Numbered from the stretch's first letter, positions 8,923-18,076 are shown. The stretch is DNA of 64,000 bases from Marinobacter psychrophilus (GCF_001043175.1 NZ_CP011494.1:2046001-2110000), one strand, 5' to 3'. A program made the numbers and translations. Notes: generated from the sequence alone by a model not told the origin.

Positions 8923-9720
8923 CTACTCTGGCTTATTCTCATAGCTCGCAGCCCAGCTGGTTCGGCCAAGCTCTGGCGCGCGTGTAACGTCTCTTTCCGG
9001 GACCACTAGAATGTCGAACAACTCCCTCGAATCGTAATGAATTACGCACAAACGAGACGCAAATTCGGCGAATGACAGCGATGCTTCACCCTGTCGCTCC
9101 CCATTGCCTTGAGTCGAGCAATTAATCCCTTGCCCCCAACCCTGGCCGCTGTCGTTATTGGGATTATAAAAGTTGAGCCGCATCTTGCCATAGCGATCAA
9201 GACTGACGCGGATAATGGTGATGGCGTGGCGCCCTACAAGGCGCCCACCACTGTCGGTGACTGCAATACCGGCCGGTTGCGGATGTATAACGGGTATGCT
9301 GCCGTTGTAATAAGGATGACAACAGGCGTAGAAATGGCGTATAAAATATTGATAATCATGAATTTTTCCTGTCTCGCGGCTAATAACGCCTAGAAAATCC
9401 TGCCCTACCCACCAACCGTACATTTCCGGGTTAATCCAGCGATGCAAATCATCGTCGCGCTCACCGCACAAGCGCCCCATCTCCGCATAAATGCGATCAA
9501 GATGGGGCACCAAAATCAGTGACACCGGATCCACATCGGTGGGCAATTCTTTGGCGAGACCTGGATCGAGGTGCTGTGAGGTAATCCGCTGACCTTCGAA
9601 GCGCATGATGACATCGTCATCGCGGGCCGCCCAGGCGACCAGCTGCAATAGAAAATCGGCGTCGTTGAAAGCCCACATGGAAAGACCAATGACCAACTGA
9701 CTTGCAATCTGGCCGACCAT
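8923..9720 (-). CDS. Uncharacterised protein, possibly 5'-truncated
   Basis: I do not recognise this protein. The first ATG in frame is at 9720 (265 residues). The frame opens only slightly further, to a TTG at 9762 directly after TGA. Beyond that stop the frame still reads plausibly (KSIFDSLVDEVR) for about 12 codons before TAG, so the gene may have lost its 5' end or carry a nonsense change. No ribosome binding site is evident for either start. The middle contains GRHAITIIRV followed by LNFYNPNNDSGQGWG, a His...Asn arrangement resembling the second half of papain-like folds; the matching Cys would lie in the missing part. That is a guess only. There is no signal peptide. The stretch 9763-10054 upstream holds no other gene. 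Confidence 0.5.
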   Translation of the reverse strand: MVGQIASQLVIGLSMWAFNDADFLLQLVAWAARDDDVIMRFEGQRITSQHLDPGLAKELPTDVDPVSLILVPHLDRIYAEMGRLCGERDDDLHRWINPEMYGWWVGQDFLGVISRETGKIHDYQYFIRHFYACCHPYYNGSIPVIHPQPAGIAVTDSGGRLVGRHAITIIRVSLDRYGKMRLNFYNPNNDSGQGWGQGINCSTQGNGERQGEASLSFAEFASRLCVIHYDSRELFDILVVPERDVTRAPELGRTSWAASYENKPE

Positions 9721-10054
9721 CTGCCCGATGCCGCTGGTCTGTATGGAACGCTGGGCTAGCAATCAACGCACTTCGTCCACCAAACTGTCGAAGATGCTTT
9801 TGTGGCGCTAAGGAAGCTATTGATTCAGGCGCTCTCGTTTCAATTTGTGACCAAATCGTCTATATTATGGTAGGGGTTTGAAATAAATAACCTTTTAAAA
9901 CCGCGCAATGAGAACGTCTTCAATCTAAGTGTCTCGCCTAATTTCGGGTTACTCAAACGCCTCCCTAAACGAAATTATTTACCGGCTCGGTTTCCATTTT
10001 GCGCTCCAAATCCAGCGCAGCTTTTTTTAGACACGCCTTTAAGGAGCACGTCGA

Positions 10055-11362
10055 ATGTCAATAACATCTGAGAAAGAGCTACCCCAATCGGTAACAGCCT
10101 GGCTTGACCCGGAAATGGACTCGGTTAAAGGGACCGAAACTCCCAAAGATCCGAGCAAGGGCTACATCGCACTGCTTGGCTGGAGTGTTAATGCAATCAA
10201 GGCCGCGCAAAAGTTCGACCGCCGCTACATCGTAATTGCACCAGATTGGGCTGCTGATTTTTGTACGGCAAACAATATTCCTTTCATTGCATGGGATTTT
10301 CTCCGCTTGAATGATCGGTCTCTGGAGATCGCAAAAAGGCTTCAGGCAGAAGGTGTCGATGTGGCAATACCGCTGTTCGAAGAAACCGTCGAATGGTCTG
10401 GCGCCATCAACTCTGTCTTGCTGAACAGCCCACGCATGTTCGGACAGTCCATCTTGTTCCGCGACAAATCACTGATGAAACGCCGCGCTCAACTGGGCGG
10501 CATTCGTGTCGGGATCTTTGAGGAAGCGCACGATAAAGAAGACATCGTTCGCTTTATGAAGCGTGTTAACCAGACTTTGCTGAAGCTTGACGGTGACCCG
10601 GACGACCCGATCCACGTCAAAGCGTTCGACAAAGCAGGTTGTCTGGGTCACAGGATGATCCGCAAGGTTGAAGAAATCGACTACATACCAGCCGAAGACT
10701 ACCCCCTGCTAATGGAAAGTCACCTGGATGGTTGGGAATTTGCCGTTGAAGCCTGGATTCACGATGGAAAAATCAAATTTCTGAATATTTCCGAATATGT
10801 CACCTTAGGTTATTCGGTGTTTGTTCCTGCTACCGATCAACTCGAAAGCTGGCGCAACGCGATCACCAAGCAGATCGAGTTGCTGGTTAAAACCTTTGAC
10901 ATCCAGTTCGGTTTGATTCATCCCGAGTACTTCGTAACGGCTGACGGCGAAATGTACTTTGGCGAGGTTGCTTACCGCCCACCCGGATTCAAAGCGTTCG
11001 AATTGATTGAGAAAGCTTATGGGTTTAGCGCTTATCAAGCGTCAATGCTGGTTTTTGACCCCAAAAGCACGGAAGAAGAAGTGGACGCCTTTTTCCCGCG
11101 GGAAGTGGTTGATGCAAAATGCTACGCAGGTTGCTTCGGTGTCTACCCAAGGCGTCGTGTGGTCAGCAAACTCGAAATGCCCAGTGCAACAGTTGATCAT
11201 CCTTACTTCGAGTCTCACGAATTGGTCGCACCGACGGAAGAAACCGTTCCTGATCGGTCAGCTTTTGGAACGCATTGGGGCCTGATATTCTTCACAGGTG
11301 ACGATCCCATCAAAATGCGAGACCTGCTGAAAGCCCAGGAAGATCTGGACTTCTACGTTTAA
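10055..11362 (+). CDS. ATP-grasp domain protein (orphan ligase)
   Basis: This 435-residue cytoplasmic protein has the ATP-grasp fold, whose members join a carboxylate to an amine or thiol through an acyl phosphate. Residues ~35-130 look like the pre-ATP-grasp Rossmann-like domain (GYIALLGWSVNAIKAAQKF). The central part has the nucleotide-binding LMESHLDGWEFAVEAW segment. The metal-binding region reads GEMYFGEVAYRPPG, in place of the commoner E-N-PR-GG. AAGGAG 8 bases before the ATG supports the start. It stands alone with no biosynthetic partners, so its substrate cannot be deduced. It resembles carboxylate-amine ligases of the carbamoyl-phosphate-synthase-L-chain type. Confidence 0.75.
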   Translation: MSITSEKELPQSVTAWLDPEMDSVKGTETPKDPSKGYIALLGWSVNAIKAAQKFDRRYIVIAPDWAADFCTANNIPFIAWDFLRLNDRSLEIAKRLQAEGVDVAIPLFEETVEWSGAINSVLLNSPRMFGQSILFRDKSLMKRRAQLGGIRVGIFEEAHDKEDIVRFMKRVNQTLLKLDGDPDDPIHVKAFDKAGCLGHRMIRKVEEIDYIPAEDYPLLMESHLDGWEFAVEAWIHDGKIKFLNISEYVTLGYSVFVPATDQLESWRNAITKQIELLVKTFDIQFGLIHPEYFVTADGEMYFGEVAYRPPGFKAFELIEKAYGFSAYQASMLVFDPKSTEEEVDAFFPREVVDAKCYAGCFGVYPRRRVVSKLEMPSATVDHPYFESHELVAPTEETVPDRSAFGTHWGLIFFTGDDPIKMRDLLKAQEDLDFYV

Positions 11363-11408
11363 GGGTTTGGCTTACCCCATTCGGAGTCTACGCAGCGAGC
11401 CGTGCCTG

Positions 11409-12698
11409 TCAGGCGCGGCTGTGAACGTGTATCAAAAACTCCGTTCCCTTGTTGTCTGACTGTGCGATCTCCAGATCCCAGCCCAGTCGTTCGCAAACCA
11501 ACCGCACGATCAGCAGTCCAAACGTGGTGTTACTAAACTCTCCGGCCGATGAAGTAATGGCACTGGGCGCTCCGATCGTGCTCAAGTGCTCCGTTATTTT
11601 ACTAGGGAGCCCGAGGCCGAAGTCTCGCACCGAGATTCTGTTTTCGATCAGACGAACCTCCACCCCGGCATGAGTGTGCCTTAGCGCATTTTGCAGCAGG
11701 TTGCGAAACAACATTCGCACCAGAGCGGGATGGGTTTTGACTCTCAGTTCAAGGTTGTTATTGCAGACAGAGATTCGTCCGGCGTGGGTCGGATTTCCAT
11801 GCTCTAAGTCATCAATGGTGTTTTGAACGATGTCTTGCAGCACAAGGGTTTTGGCGTCACCTTCGGGCGCCTCACTGCGGGCGAGTTCAAGCAGTACGTC
11901 GGTATCGTCGCGCATGGTTTGCATGGCTCGACGAATACGGGACAGGGTTTTCTGATCGGGCGCCGATAAGCTTTGGCGTTGTTCCAATACATTCAAGGCG
12001 CCGCTCATCACGGCCAGAGGCGTACGTAGCTCATGGCTGGCCAGCTTAACAAACGATTTTTCTCGCTCGATATGATGTTCAAGAGCAGACAAAAAACGGT
12101 TAAACGCCTCGGCAATATCACAAAACTCTTGGTCACGGTAATCCGTGGCGATGTGCTCCATTGAAGACCCAGGCACCGTGTTCAGTACTTCGTGGGTTAA
12201 CTTTTTAAAAGGACGTATCAAGTACTGCGCGCCTGTCCGGGCAACAAAAAAGCCAATAAGGACCATTAAACCCGCCACGCCCACCAGGACGAGCAAAACC
12301 AAGCTCTCACGATTCTCCATGATGGTGATATCTTTGGCTAGAAAGAGCTTGCCAGCAGGCTCTTCGAGCTGCCGGCCGTAAATCAGCAGCGTTGTCTGCC
12401 CTACTTCAATTTCCTGGGAAAACGGCAAAGAGAGGTTTTGGAAATACGCTGGCATCACTGCGTCTGCCTGGCCTTCTGGTAGAAAAACGGCCACAAGCTG
12501 CGCCGTTTTAATAGTTTGAAAATGCCCTTGCTGAAGTTGTTTGGTGAAATGCTCGGCTTCAGCTTTGAGCTCCAAACCCAGAATGGTGTCCTCAACGTCA
12601 TTAACAAACAATTCGACAATAAACATCGACGTCGCTGTGGTGGCAGCAATCAGAAAAAACAGCGTTCGCGCCAGGTGAGCGGTTAAAGAAGACTTCAT
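11409..12698 (-). CDS. Sensor histidine kinase
   Basis: This 429-residue inner-membrane histidine kinase has a first transmembrane segment at ~10-30, a periplasmic sensor of ~110 residues, a second membrane segment at ~133-153 and a HAMP-like linker. The HisKA domain has its phospho-acceptor H-box in SFVKLASHELRTPLAV, and the HATPase domain has N-box LLQNALRHTH and G-box RDFGLGLP. It overlaps the upstream response regulator gene by 4 bases, so they are a cognate pair. It is the last gene of a five-gene operon with three membrane-glycan genes, suggesting that it senses envelope conditions and controls glycan modification. Its signal is unknown. Confidence 0.85.
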   Translation of the reverse strand: MKSSLTAHLARTLFFLIAATTATSMFIVELFVNDVEDTILGLELKAEAEHFTKQLQQGHFQTIKTAQLVAVFLPEGQADAVMPAYFQNLSLPFSQEIEVGQTTLLIYGRQLEEPAGKLFLAKDITIMENRESLVLLVLVGVAGLMVLIGFFVARTGAQYLIRPFKKLTHEVLNTVPGSSMEHIATDYRDQEFCDIAEAFNRFLSALEHHIEREKSFVKLASHELRTPLAVMSGALNVLEQRQSLSAPDQKTLSRIRRAMQTMRDDTDVLLELARSEAPEGDAKTLVLQDIVQNTIDDLEHGNPTHAGRISVCNNNLELRVKTHPALVRMLFRNLLQNALRHTHAGVEVRLIENRISVRDFGLGLPSKITEHLSTIGAPSAITSSAGEFSNTTFGLLIVRLVCERLGWDLEIAQSDNKGTEFLIHVHSRA

Positions 12699-13474
12699 GG
12701 CGCCTCAAGATTCCCTGTTGCTGGTACTTCCAGGCTGTACCCTCGCCCATGAATTGTTTTTACCAGTCCGTTACCCAAGCCTGCCAGCAAGGATTTCCGA
12801 AGCGTATAAACATGAGTGCGAAGGCTGTGGCCTTCGTTTTCTCCATGGCGAGCGCCCCATACAGCATCCGTTAACACCTCATGGCTGAGAAAGCTCGGAT
12901 ACGCCCGCACCAACAATTCAAACAGACGGGCTGGCGTGCCAGACAAAGTCATTTTCGATCCGCGCAGCTCTACTTTTAATGTACCCGGATCAAACCTAAT
13001 ATCACCGGCCGTCAGAACCGGTCTCTGGGGCGAATGGCGCCGATGCAACGCTTCAATTCTTAGCTGTAGCTCGCGCAGCTCAAACGGCTTCACCAGATAA
13101 TCATCCGCACCGCAATCAAACCCCTTTTCCTTGTCGGTAAGGGTGCTGAGTGCCGTCATTAGAATGACTGGGGTCTGGTACTGCAGATCTTGACGGATAC
13201 GCCGACAAATATCATAACCATTGACGCCAGGTAACATCAGATCCAGCACAATCACGTCATAGCTTTGTGTCGCCAGAAGATGCAAAGCCGTTAAACCATC
13301 CGAAGCAAAGTCGAGGCTGTAGCGGTCTTCACCCAAAAACTCGAACAGGTTTTCCGCTAAATCGACCTGGTCTTCAATAATCAACAGTCTAAGAGGAGAC
13401 TGAACAGGCGCTTTCCGAGAAACGTGGCTAGAACTTTGGCCGGAATCTTGAAGAGAAGCTTGATTAGATGTCAT
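12695..13474 (-). CDS. OmpR-family response regulator
   Basis: This two-domain regulator has a receiver domain with phospho-acceptor Asp in VIVLDLMLPG and the conserved Lys in DYLVKPF, then an OmpR-type winged helix ending VKTIHGRGYSLEV. I start it at ATG 13474 (259 residues); the same frame is open much further upstream, but only inside the glycosyltransferase gene. The start overlaps the last 11 bases of that gene, so it is translationally coupled. About 25 Ser/Gln-rich residues precede the receiver domain. It is the partner of the adjacent histidine kinase and may autoregulate the operon. Confidence 0.85.
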   Translation of the reverse strand: MTSNQASLQDSGQSSSHVSRKAPVQSPLRLLIIEDQVDLAENLFEFLGEDRYSLDFASDGLTALHLLATQSYDVIVLDLMLPGVNGYDICRRIRQDLQYQTPVILMTALSTLTDKEKGFDCGADDYLVKPFELRELQLRIEALHRRHSPQRPVLTAGDIRFDPGTLKVELRGSKMTLSGTPARLFELLVRAYPSFLSHEVLTDAVWGARHGENEGHSLRTHVYTLRKSLLAGLGNGLVKTIHGRGYSLEVPATGNLEAP

Positions 13475-14963
13475 TCGAGCGAACTCCCTTGGTCTCAGAC
13501 ACCGATTGCTGATCGCGGCGAAATCCATCAATGACCAGCAATTGATAGCGCTTATTTTCCATAACTTTCCGAGCGGACGGCAATAAATCGGCGACTTTTT
13601 CGCCCGACCATTTTTTGGGTACCGCCACATACAGGTGTTCAAATGCGCCAACGTGGGGGAAATTGTCTAAACCGTTCCTGGTGACTTCCAACGCCGTTCC
13701 ACCTGAGTAAAATCTGGCTGAAAATGGCAGATCGTCCAGATAGATCAACGGGCTGTCATCAGCTTCCCTGATCTGTTGATAATAGGTTACCAGTTCCTTC
13801 TCTGTTTTGAGCGGCGTCCAGCCCAAGACGGCGACACACACAAATCCGGTCAGTAAGACAGGCACAAACGCAACCAAGCCACCACGCAAAGAAGACAACC
13901 AGAAAGGCTTACATTCTGACACCCAGCGGCCGATCAAAATGGCGGTAAACGGCAGTGAAGGCAATATATAAGTCCAGAGTGTATTACCTGCAAGCGTGAA
14001 AAACAGCATCGGTGCCAGTGCGCTTACCAGCAAAAAGCTAACGCCCGGGCTCAATAGTGTGCTGCTTACGATGCCGTGTCTTTTGCCCCTGAACCACGCC
14101 AGTGCCAGACTCAACAATGCGACTATGCCCCAGGGGAATGAGGCCCACAACCAGAACATCCAGATCATGCCTTTTGGTTGGTCGTGTGCGCTGCCGTAAA
14201 GGTCACCTGCCCACCCCGGATCCAGAAACCGCCGAATATGCTCCCCAATAATAAAGTAGTCCAGAAAGCCGGGGGTCTTTAATTCTGCCAGTATATACCA
14301 CGGGCAGACCAGCACGGCTGTCATCAGTGTTCCTCGCAACCAGGGCAGTCGCCTCAGATTGTTGACGGCTTCCCGCCATGAGAGCAATAACCACAGCACG
14401 ATGGGAATTCCAACCAGCACCAAGGCCAAAGGCCCCTTGGACAGCAGCCCAATCACCAAGCCAATAAAGAAAAGCCAGCGCCACCGACCGCCTTCCCCCA
14501 TCATCACCAAACAGAAACTGGCTAAAGTGAGGGTTGTGCCCAAGGCCAGAAAGGCATCTGTCATCACCGCGCCGGCGCTGATATACGTCAGGGCCATGGT
14601 GGCGAAGACCAGGCTGCTCCATTGAGCCACCTGAACACTCCAAAGTTGCCGCGCCAATCGCCAAACCAACCAGACCATGGCAAGCGTAGCCAGCCAAGAG
14701 GGAAAACGCAGCGAAAACTCCGACACACCAAACACTTTGATAGCCGCCGCTTGGGCCCAAAATGACAAAGGCGGCTTACCCCAAAAAGGAACACCGGGCT
14801 CAAACCAGGGTGTAATCCAGTCTCCGGTTTCGGCCATCAGGCGGGCAATCTCCGCGTAGCGGGGTTCGGTGGTGTCGGCAAAGGGAAACAGCGCCATGCC
14901 GATGAAGCGACTGGCCATTATTGCTGCCAGTATCAGCAACCAAACGTTAAACCGCTTTGACAT
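13464..14963 (-). CDS. GT39/ArnT-like membrane glycosyltransferase
   Basis: This 499-residue polytopic membrane protein belongs to the family that includes ArnT and protein O-mannosyltransferases, which transfer a sugar from a polyprenyl phosphate carrier to a periplasmic acceptor. The N-terminal loop contains the family motif DTTEPRYAEIARLM and WFEPGVPFWGKPPLSFW, where the acidic residues serve catalysis. About 10-12 helices follow, then a soluble periplasmic C-terminal portion. Its neighbours are a GT2 enzyme likely to make the polyprenyl-linked sugar and a GtrA-type protein likely to flip it, so the three form one pathway. The acceptor could be lipid A; this is inferred. Confidence 0.85.
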   Translation of the reverse strand: MSKRFNVWLLILAAIMASRFIGMALFPFADTTEPRYAEIARLMAETGDWITPWFEPGVPFWGKPPLSFWAQAAAIKVFGVSEFSLRFPSWLATLAMVWLVWRLARQLWSVQVAQWSSLVFATMALTYISAGAVMTDAFLALGTTLTLASFCLVMMGEGGRWRWLFFIGLVIGLLSKGPLALVLVGIPIVLWLLLSWREAVNNLRRLPWLRGTLMTAVLVCPWYILAELKTPGFLDYFIIGEHIRRFLDPGWAGDLYGSAHDQPKGMIWMFWLWASFPWGIVALLSLALAWFRGKRHGIVSSTLLSPGVSFLLVSALAPMLFFTLAGNTLWTYILPSLPFTAILIGRWVSECKPFWLSSLRGGLVAFVPVLLTGFVCVAVLGWTPLKTEKELVTYYQQIREADDSPLIYLDDLPFSARFYSGGTALEVTRNGLDNFPHVGAFEHLYVAVPKKWSGEKVADLLPSARKVMENKRYQLLVIDGFRRDQQSVSETKGVRSNDI

Positions 14964-15975
14964 GACGCGTCTCCGTCATTTCTTGACTGGCCTGTTGGCG
15001 AAGACCCTCTCGACTTTCGAAGACTTCCTCTGTTAGGTAGACCGGTCGCTGCTTCGATTCTATGTAGGTCTTGCCAACGTATTCACCCACGATGCCTACG
15101 CTCATCAGTTGAATGCCCCCTAAAAAGCTGATGATGGCCACAAGCGAGGGATAACCGCTGGTCGCATCACCCAGCATGATGGCCTTTACCACAATCCACA
15201 GTCCGAAGACCGCGCCCATAGTGGCGGCCATGAGCCCGATCACGGTCGCCCAGCGTAAGGGTGAAATAGAAAACGAGGTCAACCCTTCAAGAGCCAAGCC
15301 TACCAACCCGGGGTAATCCCATTTCGTTTCCCCGGCCACTCGCGGTTCACGGTCGTACTGAATAACCTGAGTGGGCATGCCAATCCAGGCAAACAAGCCT
15401 TTCATATACCGATTGCGCTCCTTCAGCCCCAATAGAGCATTAACCGCTTTGCGGCTCATCAGCCGAAAATCGCCGGTATCCACCGGAATATTCGTCCGAC
15501 TGGTTCGGTTCAACAGACGGTAAAACAGATGTGCACTCCAGCGTTTAAACGCAGTTTCACCCGCCCGGGAACGACGCTGCATAAGAACAACGTCCACACC
15601 AGATTGCCAGCATTCGACCATAGCCGGAATCTGTTCGGGTGGATCTTGCAGATCCGCGTCCAGAACGATTACCGCATCGCCCCTGGCGTGTTCCAGTCCC
15701 GCCGTCATTGCAGCTTCTTTGCCAAAATTACGGCTTAGTTTGACCAAACGGACGCCCGGCGTTCGGTCAATAACATTGCGAATGTACTGGGCACTTCTAT
15801 CGTCACTGCCATCATCAACCAGCACGACCTCCCAGCGCAGATTCAGTGTGGCAAGCACGGGTAAAACCCGGTCGAAAAATAGTGGCAGCATCGGGCGCTC
15901 GTTGAAGAGCGGCACCACCAGAGATAGCAGCTGCTTATCAAACGGCAAAACAGGGAATTCAACGCGTTTGTTCAT
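14947..15975 (-). CDS. GT2 polyprenyl-phosphate glycosyltransferase
   Basis: This 342-residue enzyme resembles ArnC, GtrB and dolichol-phosphate mannose synthases. The N-terminal cytoplasmic GT-A domain has LVVPLFNERPML, VVLVDDGSDDRSAQYI and the metal-binding DADLQDPPEQIP. Two C-terminal membrane helices (about residues 235-300) anchor it. It should load a sugar from a nucleotide donor onto undecaprenyl phosphate at the inner leaflet. It overlaps the GT39 gene by 17 bases and the upstream gtrA gene by 17 bases, consistent with one operon. The sugar is not predictable from sequence alone. Confidence 0.9.
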   Translation of the reverse strand: MNKRVEFPVLPFDKQLLSLVVPLFNERPMLPLFFDRVLPVLATLNLRWEVVLVDDGSDDRSAQYIRNVIDRTPGVRLVKLSRNFGKEAAMTAGLEHARGDAVIVLDADLQDPPEQIPAMVECWQSGVDVVLMQRRSRAGETAFKRWSAHLFYRLLNRTSRTNIPVDTGDFRLMSRKAVNALLGLKERNRYMKGLFAWIGMPTQVIQYDREPRVAGETKWDYPGLVGLALEGLTSFSISPLRWATVIGLMAATMGAVFGLWIVVKAIMLGDATSGYPSLVAIISFLGGIQLMSVGIVGEYVGKTYIESKQRPVYLTEEVFESREGLRQQASQEMTETRHVKAV

Positions 15976-16348
15976 GGAAAACCAGCCTTTGGTAAACGAT
16001 GTAATTCAGTGCAGCAACAAGAGCTGTCGTCACGACTTGTGACAGCGGTACAGAAAGTGCCAGAACGTTATTGAGCAGGAAGAAAAAGACGAGATTGCAC
16101 AGCCAGGCAACAAAGCATGAGCCGATATAGCGCCAGAGCGTGACCCTGTGGGGCCCGGCATTGCGGAATGCCAGGCGCCGCTGGAGGCCATAGTTGAGTG
16201 CAGCGCCAGACACGCTTCCGCTTGCGGTTGCCAGTGTTGGCTCAAGGCCTGCGGCGATCAGCGCTGCCATGACAAACCAGTGAAACAGAGTGGCAAGGCC
16301 ACCAGCAGCCATGAACCCTTGCAATTGACGCGGTAAGAATTGCTTCAT
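15959..16348 (-). CDS. GtrA-family membrane protein (putative lipid-sugar flippase)
   Basis: I use the ATG at 16348, giving 129 residues with four membrane helices and the GtrA signature features (FMAAGGLATLFHWFVM, ALNYGLQRRLAF, ALNYIVYQRLVF). The open frame continues upstream to 16486, but that segment is charged and unlike the family. GtrA proteins are thought to flip polyprenyl-linked sugars from cytoplasm to periplasm. It is first in the gtrA-GT2-GT39-regulator-kinase operon. About 960 bases of non-coding or pseudogene sequence separate it from exbB. Confidence 0.8.
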   Translation of the reverse strand: MKQFLPRQLQGFMAAGGLATLFHWFVMAALIAAGLEPTLATASGSVSGAALNYGLQRRLAFRNAGPHRVTLWRYIGSCFVAWLCNLVFFFLLNNVLALSVPLSQVVTTALVAALNYIVYQRLVFHEQTR

Positions 16349-16454
16349 TATGAAATGACCACCACATTGACGACTGATAAAGTCGGCCTGACATTGAAAG
16401 GCTACGATAGCCCACCCCATGTCATGGCTTTGTGGAGGTTTCGTCAAAAAAATG

Positions 16455-17010
16455 TCAAAGTGCCACTGCACCAAATAATCGACCAAAGCCAGCCGCGAGT
16501 GACATTGCCAGAGCGCCCCAAAAGGTCACCCTGATTTCACCAAACACTATTGGGGCACAGCCTGCTTCTGCGGCAACCGCGCCTAGAAAAGCGAGAAAAA
16601 CCAGTGAAGACACGGCAACAACAGAAATAGGTTGGCTACCGGGGACAACCCACGCTGCTGCTAACGGAAGTGTGGCGCCCACGGTAAAAGTTCCTGCCGA
16701 AGAGAACGCTGCCTGAACAGGCTGGGCGCGGGCACTTTCCGAGATACCGATCTTATCCTTGGCATGTGCGCCTTGTGCATCTGGGCCATTAGCTGTTCAG
16801 CAAATGGCTTCGCCAAAGCCGACTCAAGCCCTTTGTGTTGGTAGATCAGAGCGAGTTCTTCTGTTTCACATTCAAAGTCTTCTGCTTACGTTTTTTTCAA
16901 TCGCCAGATCGGCTTTTTCAGTATCAGACTGAGAGCTGACGGACACGTACTCGCCCGCAGCCATAGTCATAGCACCTGCAACCAAACCAGCAAGTTCTAT
17001 CAAAGCCGTT
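16455..17010 (-). pseudogene. decayed VIT1/CCC1-family metal transporter
   Basis: Reading the minus strand, 17010-16900 encodes [19 protein letters not shown] and [15 protein letters not shown], the first-helix and linker signature of VIT1/CCC1 iron-manganese transporters. After frame changes, 16682-16455 encodes the C-terminal helices (LAFLGAVAAEAG ... GEIRVTFWGALAMSLAAG). The parts lie in different frames with stops between them and the N-terminus is not recognisable, so the gene is dead. Bases 17011-17250 hold no recognisable gene. The remnant sits between envelope-glycan genes and an iron-regulated TonB operon, in keeping with a former metal-transport gene. Confidence 0.75.
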
Positions 17011-17260
17011 TATTGCAATATCACTATCGAGCGCCAACTTGACATTTTTCGTCACGTCGCCATCCACTACGTTGACGGCATTCGAGATATTCCGCTGTAT
17101 ACCTTCGAAATTTCCGGGGGGCTTATTGCAAGGCGTCAATAGTAAAAGGCGGCACAAGGTGATGCTAAAAAACTGTGTTCCACGATATTGACTCATCTTA
17201 GTTTACTCATTGCTGGCAGGGTTTCCGGGTTCTAAATTTTCACAACTAGACTAATGTAAT

Positions 17261-17279
17261 ATCAATCGTTATCATTCGC
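17261..17279 (+). promoter_or_regulatory. candidate Fur box upstream of exbB
   Basis: The minus strand of this segment contains GAATGATAACGATTGAT, matching about 12 of the 19 Fur consensus positions including the AATGATAA core. It lies 30 bases before the exbB start, where a repressor would block transcription or initiation. Its position before a TonB energiser operon supports the call. Confidence 0.6.
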
Positions 17280-17308
17280 ACTCCTATATTTTGCGGAGCC
17301 AAATCATC

Positions 17309-18076
17309 ATGAACCCCCTCACTACGGACCTCAGCGGAGCGGCCATAAATCCCCTTCAGCAACTGACCGAGATGGGCGGCCAAGTCATGTGGGTGCTGCT
17401 GGGACTGGCGGTTCTTGGCCTGGTGGCGTTCTTCTATCTGGTCATCACCGGTGCGCTCTTCGCACCTCGCCTGACTTCGCGCTTGCGAAAGACCCTCAAC
17501 CAGTGGCAACAGCAACCGTCACAGTACTGTGTTGAATCATTGGACGACGTCTCGGGTTGGCTTGCCCGATGCAACCCGTTGCCACAGATAATTCGCGTGG
17601 CGATGACCACCATGCTTGAGTGCCGCGATGGAACAAACGTGCGTGAAGAATTGGCACGCCAATCCCAGCAGGCGCTGAAGCCATTCGAGGCACCCTTGAA
17701 GGTCATCGAAGTGATTGCCGCACTGGCGCCGCTGTTAGGCCTGCTGGGCACGGTAATGGGAATGATGTCTGCTTTTAGCGCCATGTCGGTGGCCGAAGGT
17801 CAGGCCAATGCTTCGCAACTCAGCGGCGGTATCTACGAAGCACTGACCACCACCGCGGCGGGGCTGGTTGTAGCAATTCCGTTTGCGGCTATTGCCGCCT
17901 GGGCGGAATTCCGCCTGCGCCTGCTGAACCTGATGATCAATGACACCCTGGTGCGGGTGATTACCACGCCCATTGGGGTTCGCGAAACCCGGGTTCGATC
18001 AACAGAAAAACCAGCGCCCGCGGTAACTGAAGAGCCCCGGGCGGCTCAACGTGATGCCACCTATGCAACTGGTTGA
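17309..18076 (+). CDS. exbB: ExbB/TolQ-family proton channel subunit
   Basis: The product is the ExbB-like core of a TonB energising complex, with three membrane helices. I choose ATG 17309 (255 residues) because GGAG lies 10 bases upstream; an in-frame TTG at 17291 overlaps that site. The paired C-terminal helices carry the conserved threonines lining the proton path, seen in LLGLLGTVMGMMSAF and EALTTTAAGLVVAIP. The gene overlaps exbD and starts a four-gene operon exbB-exbD-exbD-tonB, placed behind a Fur-box candidate, so it should serve siderophore or iron uptake across the outer membrane. Confidence 0.9.
   Translation: MNPLTTDLSGAAINPLQQLTEMGGQVMWVLLGLAVLGLVAFFYLVITGALFAPRLTSRLRKTLNQWQQQPSQYCVESLDDVSGWLARCNPLPQIIRVAMTTMLECRDGTNVREELARQSQQALKPFEAPLKVIEVIAALAPLLGLLGTVMGMMSAFSAMSVAEGQANASQLSGGIYEALTTTAAGLVVAIPFAAIAAWAEFRLRLLNLMINDTLVRVITTPIGVRETRVRSTEKPAPAVTEEPRAAQRDATYATG

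Noticed and set aside
9109..9393. 94-codon plus-strand frame
   Set aside because: It is antisense to the uncharacterised minus-strand gene and shows no coding character.
11399..11419. hairpin GCCGTGCCT/AGGCGCGGC between the ATP-grasp and kinase genes
   Set aside because: The stem is good, but it overlaps the kinase stop and there is no T run on either side, so I could not support a terminator.
16924..17196. 90-codon minus-strand frame
   Set aside because: Only its end overlaps the VIT1 remnant, in the wrong frame for the conserved residues; the rest matches nothing and it appears to be part of the decayed region.
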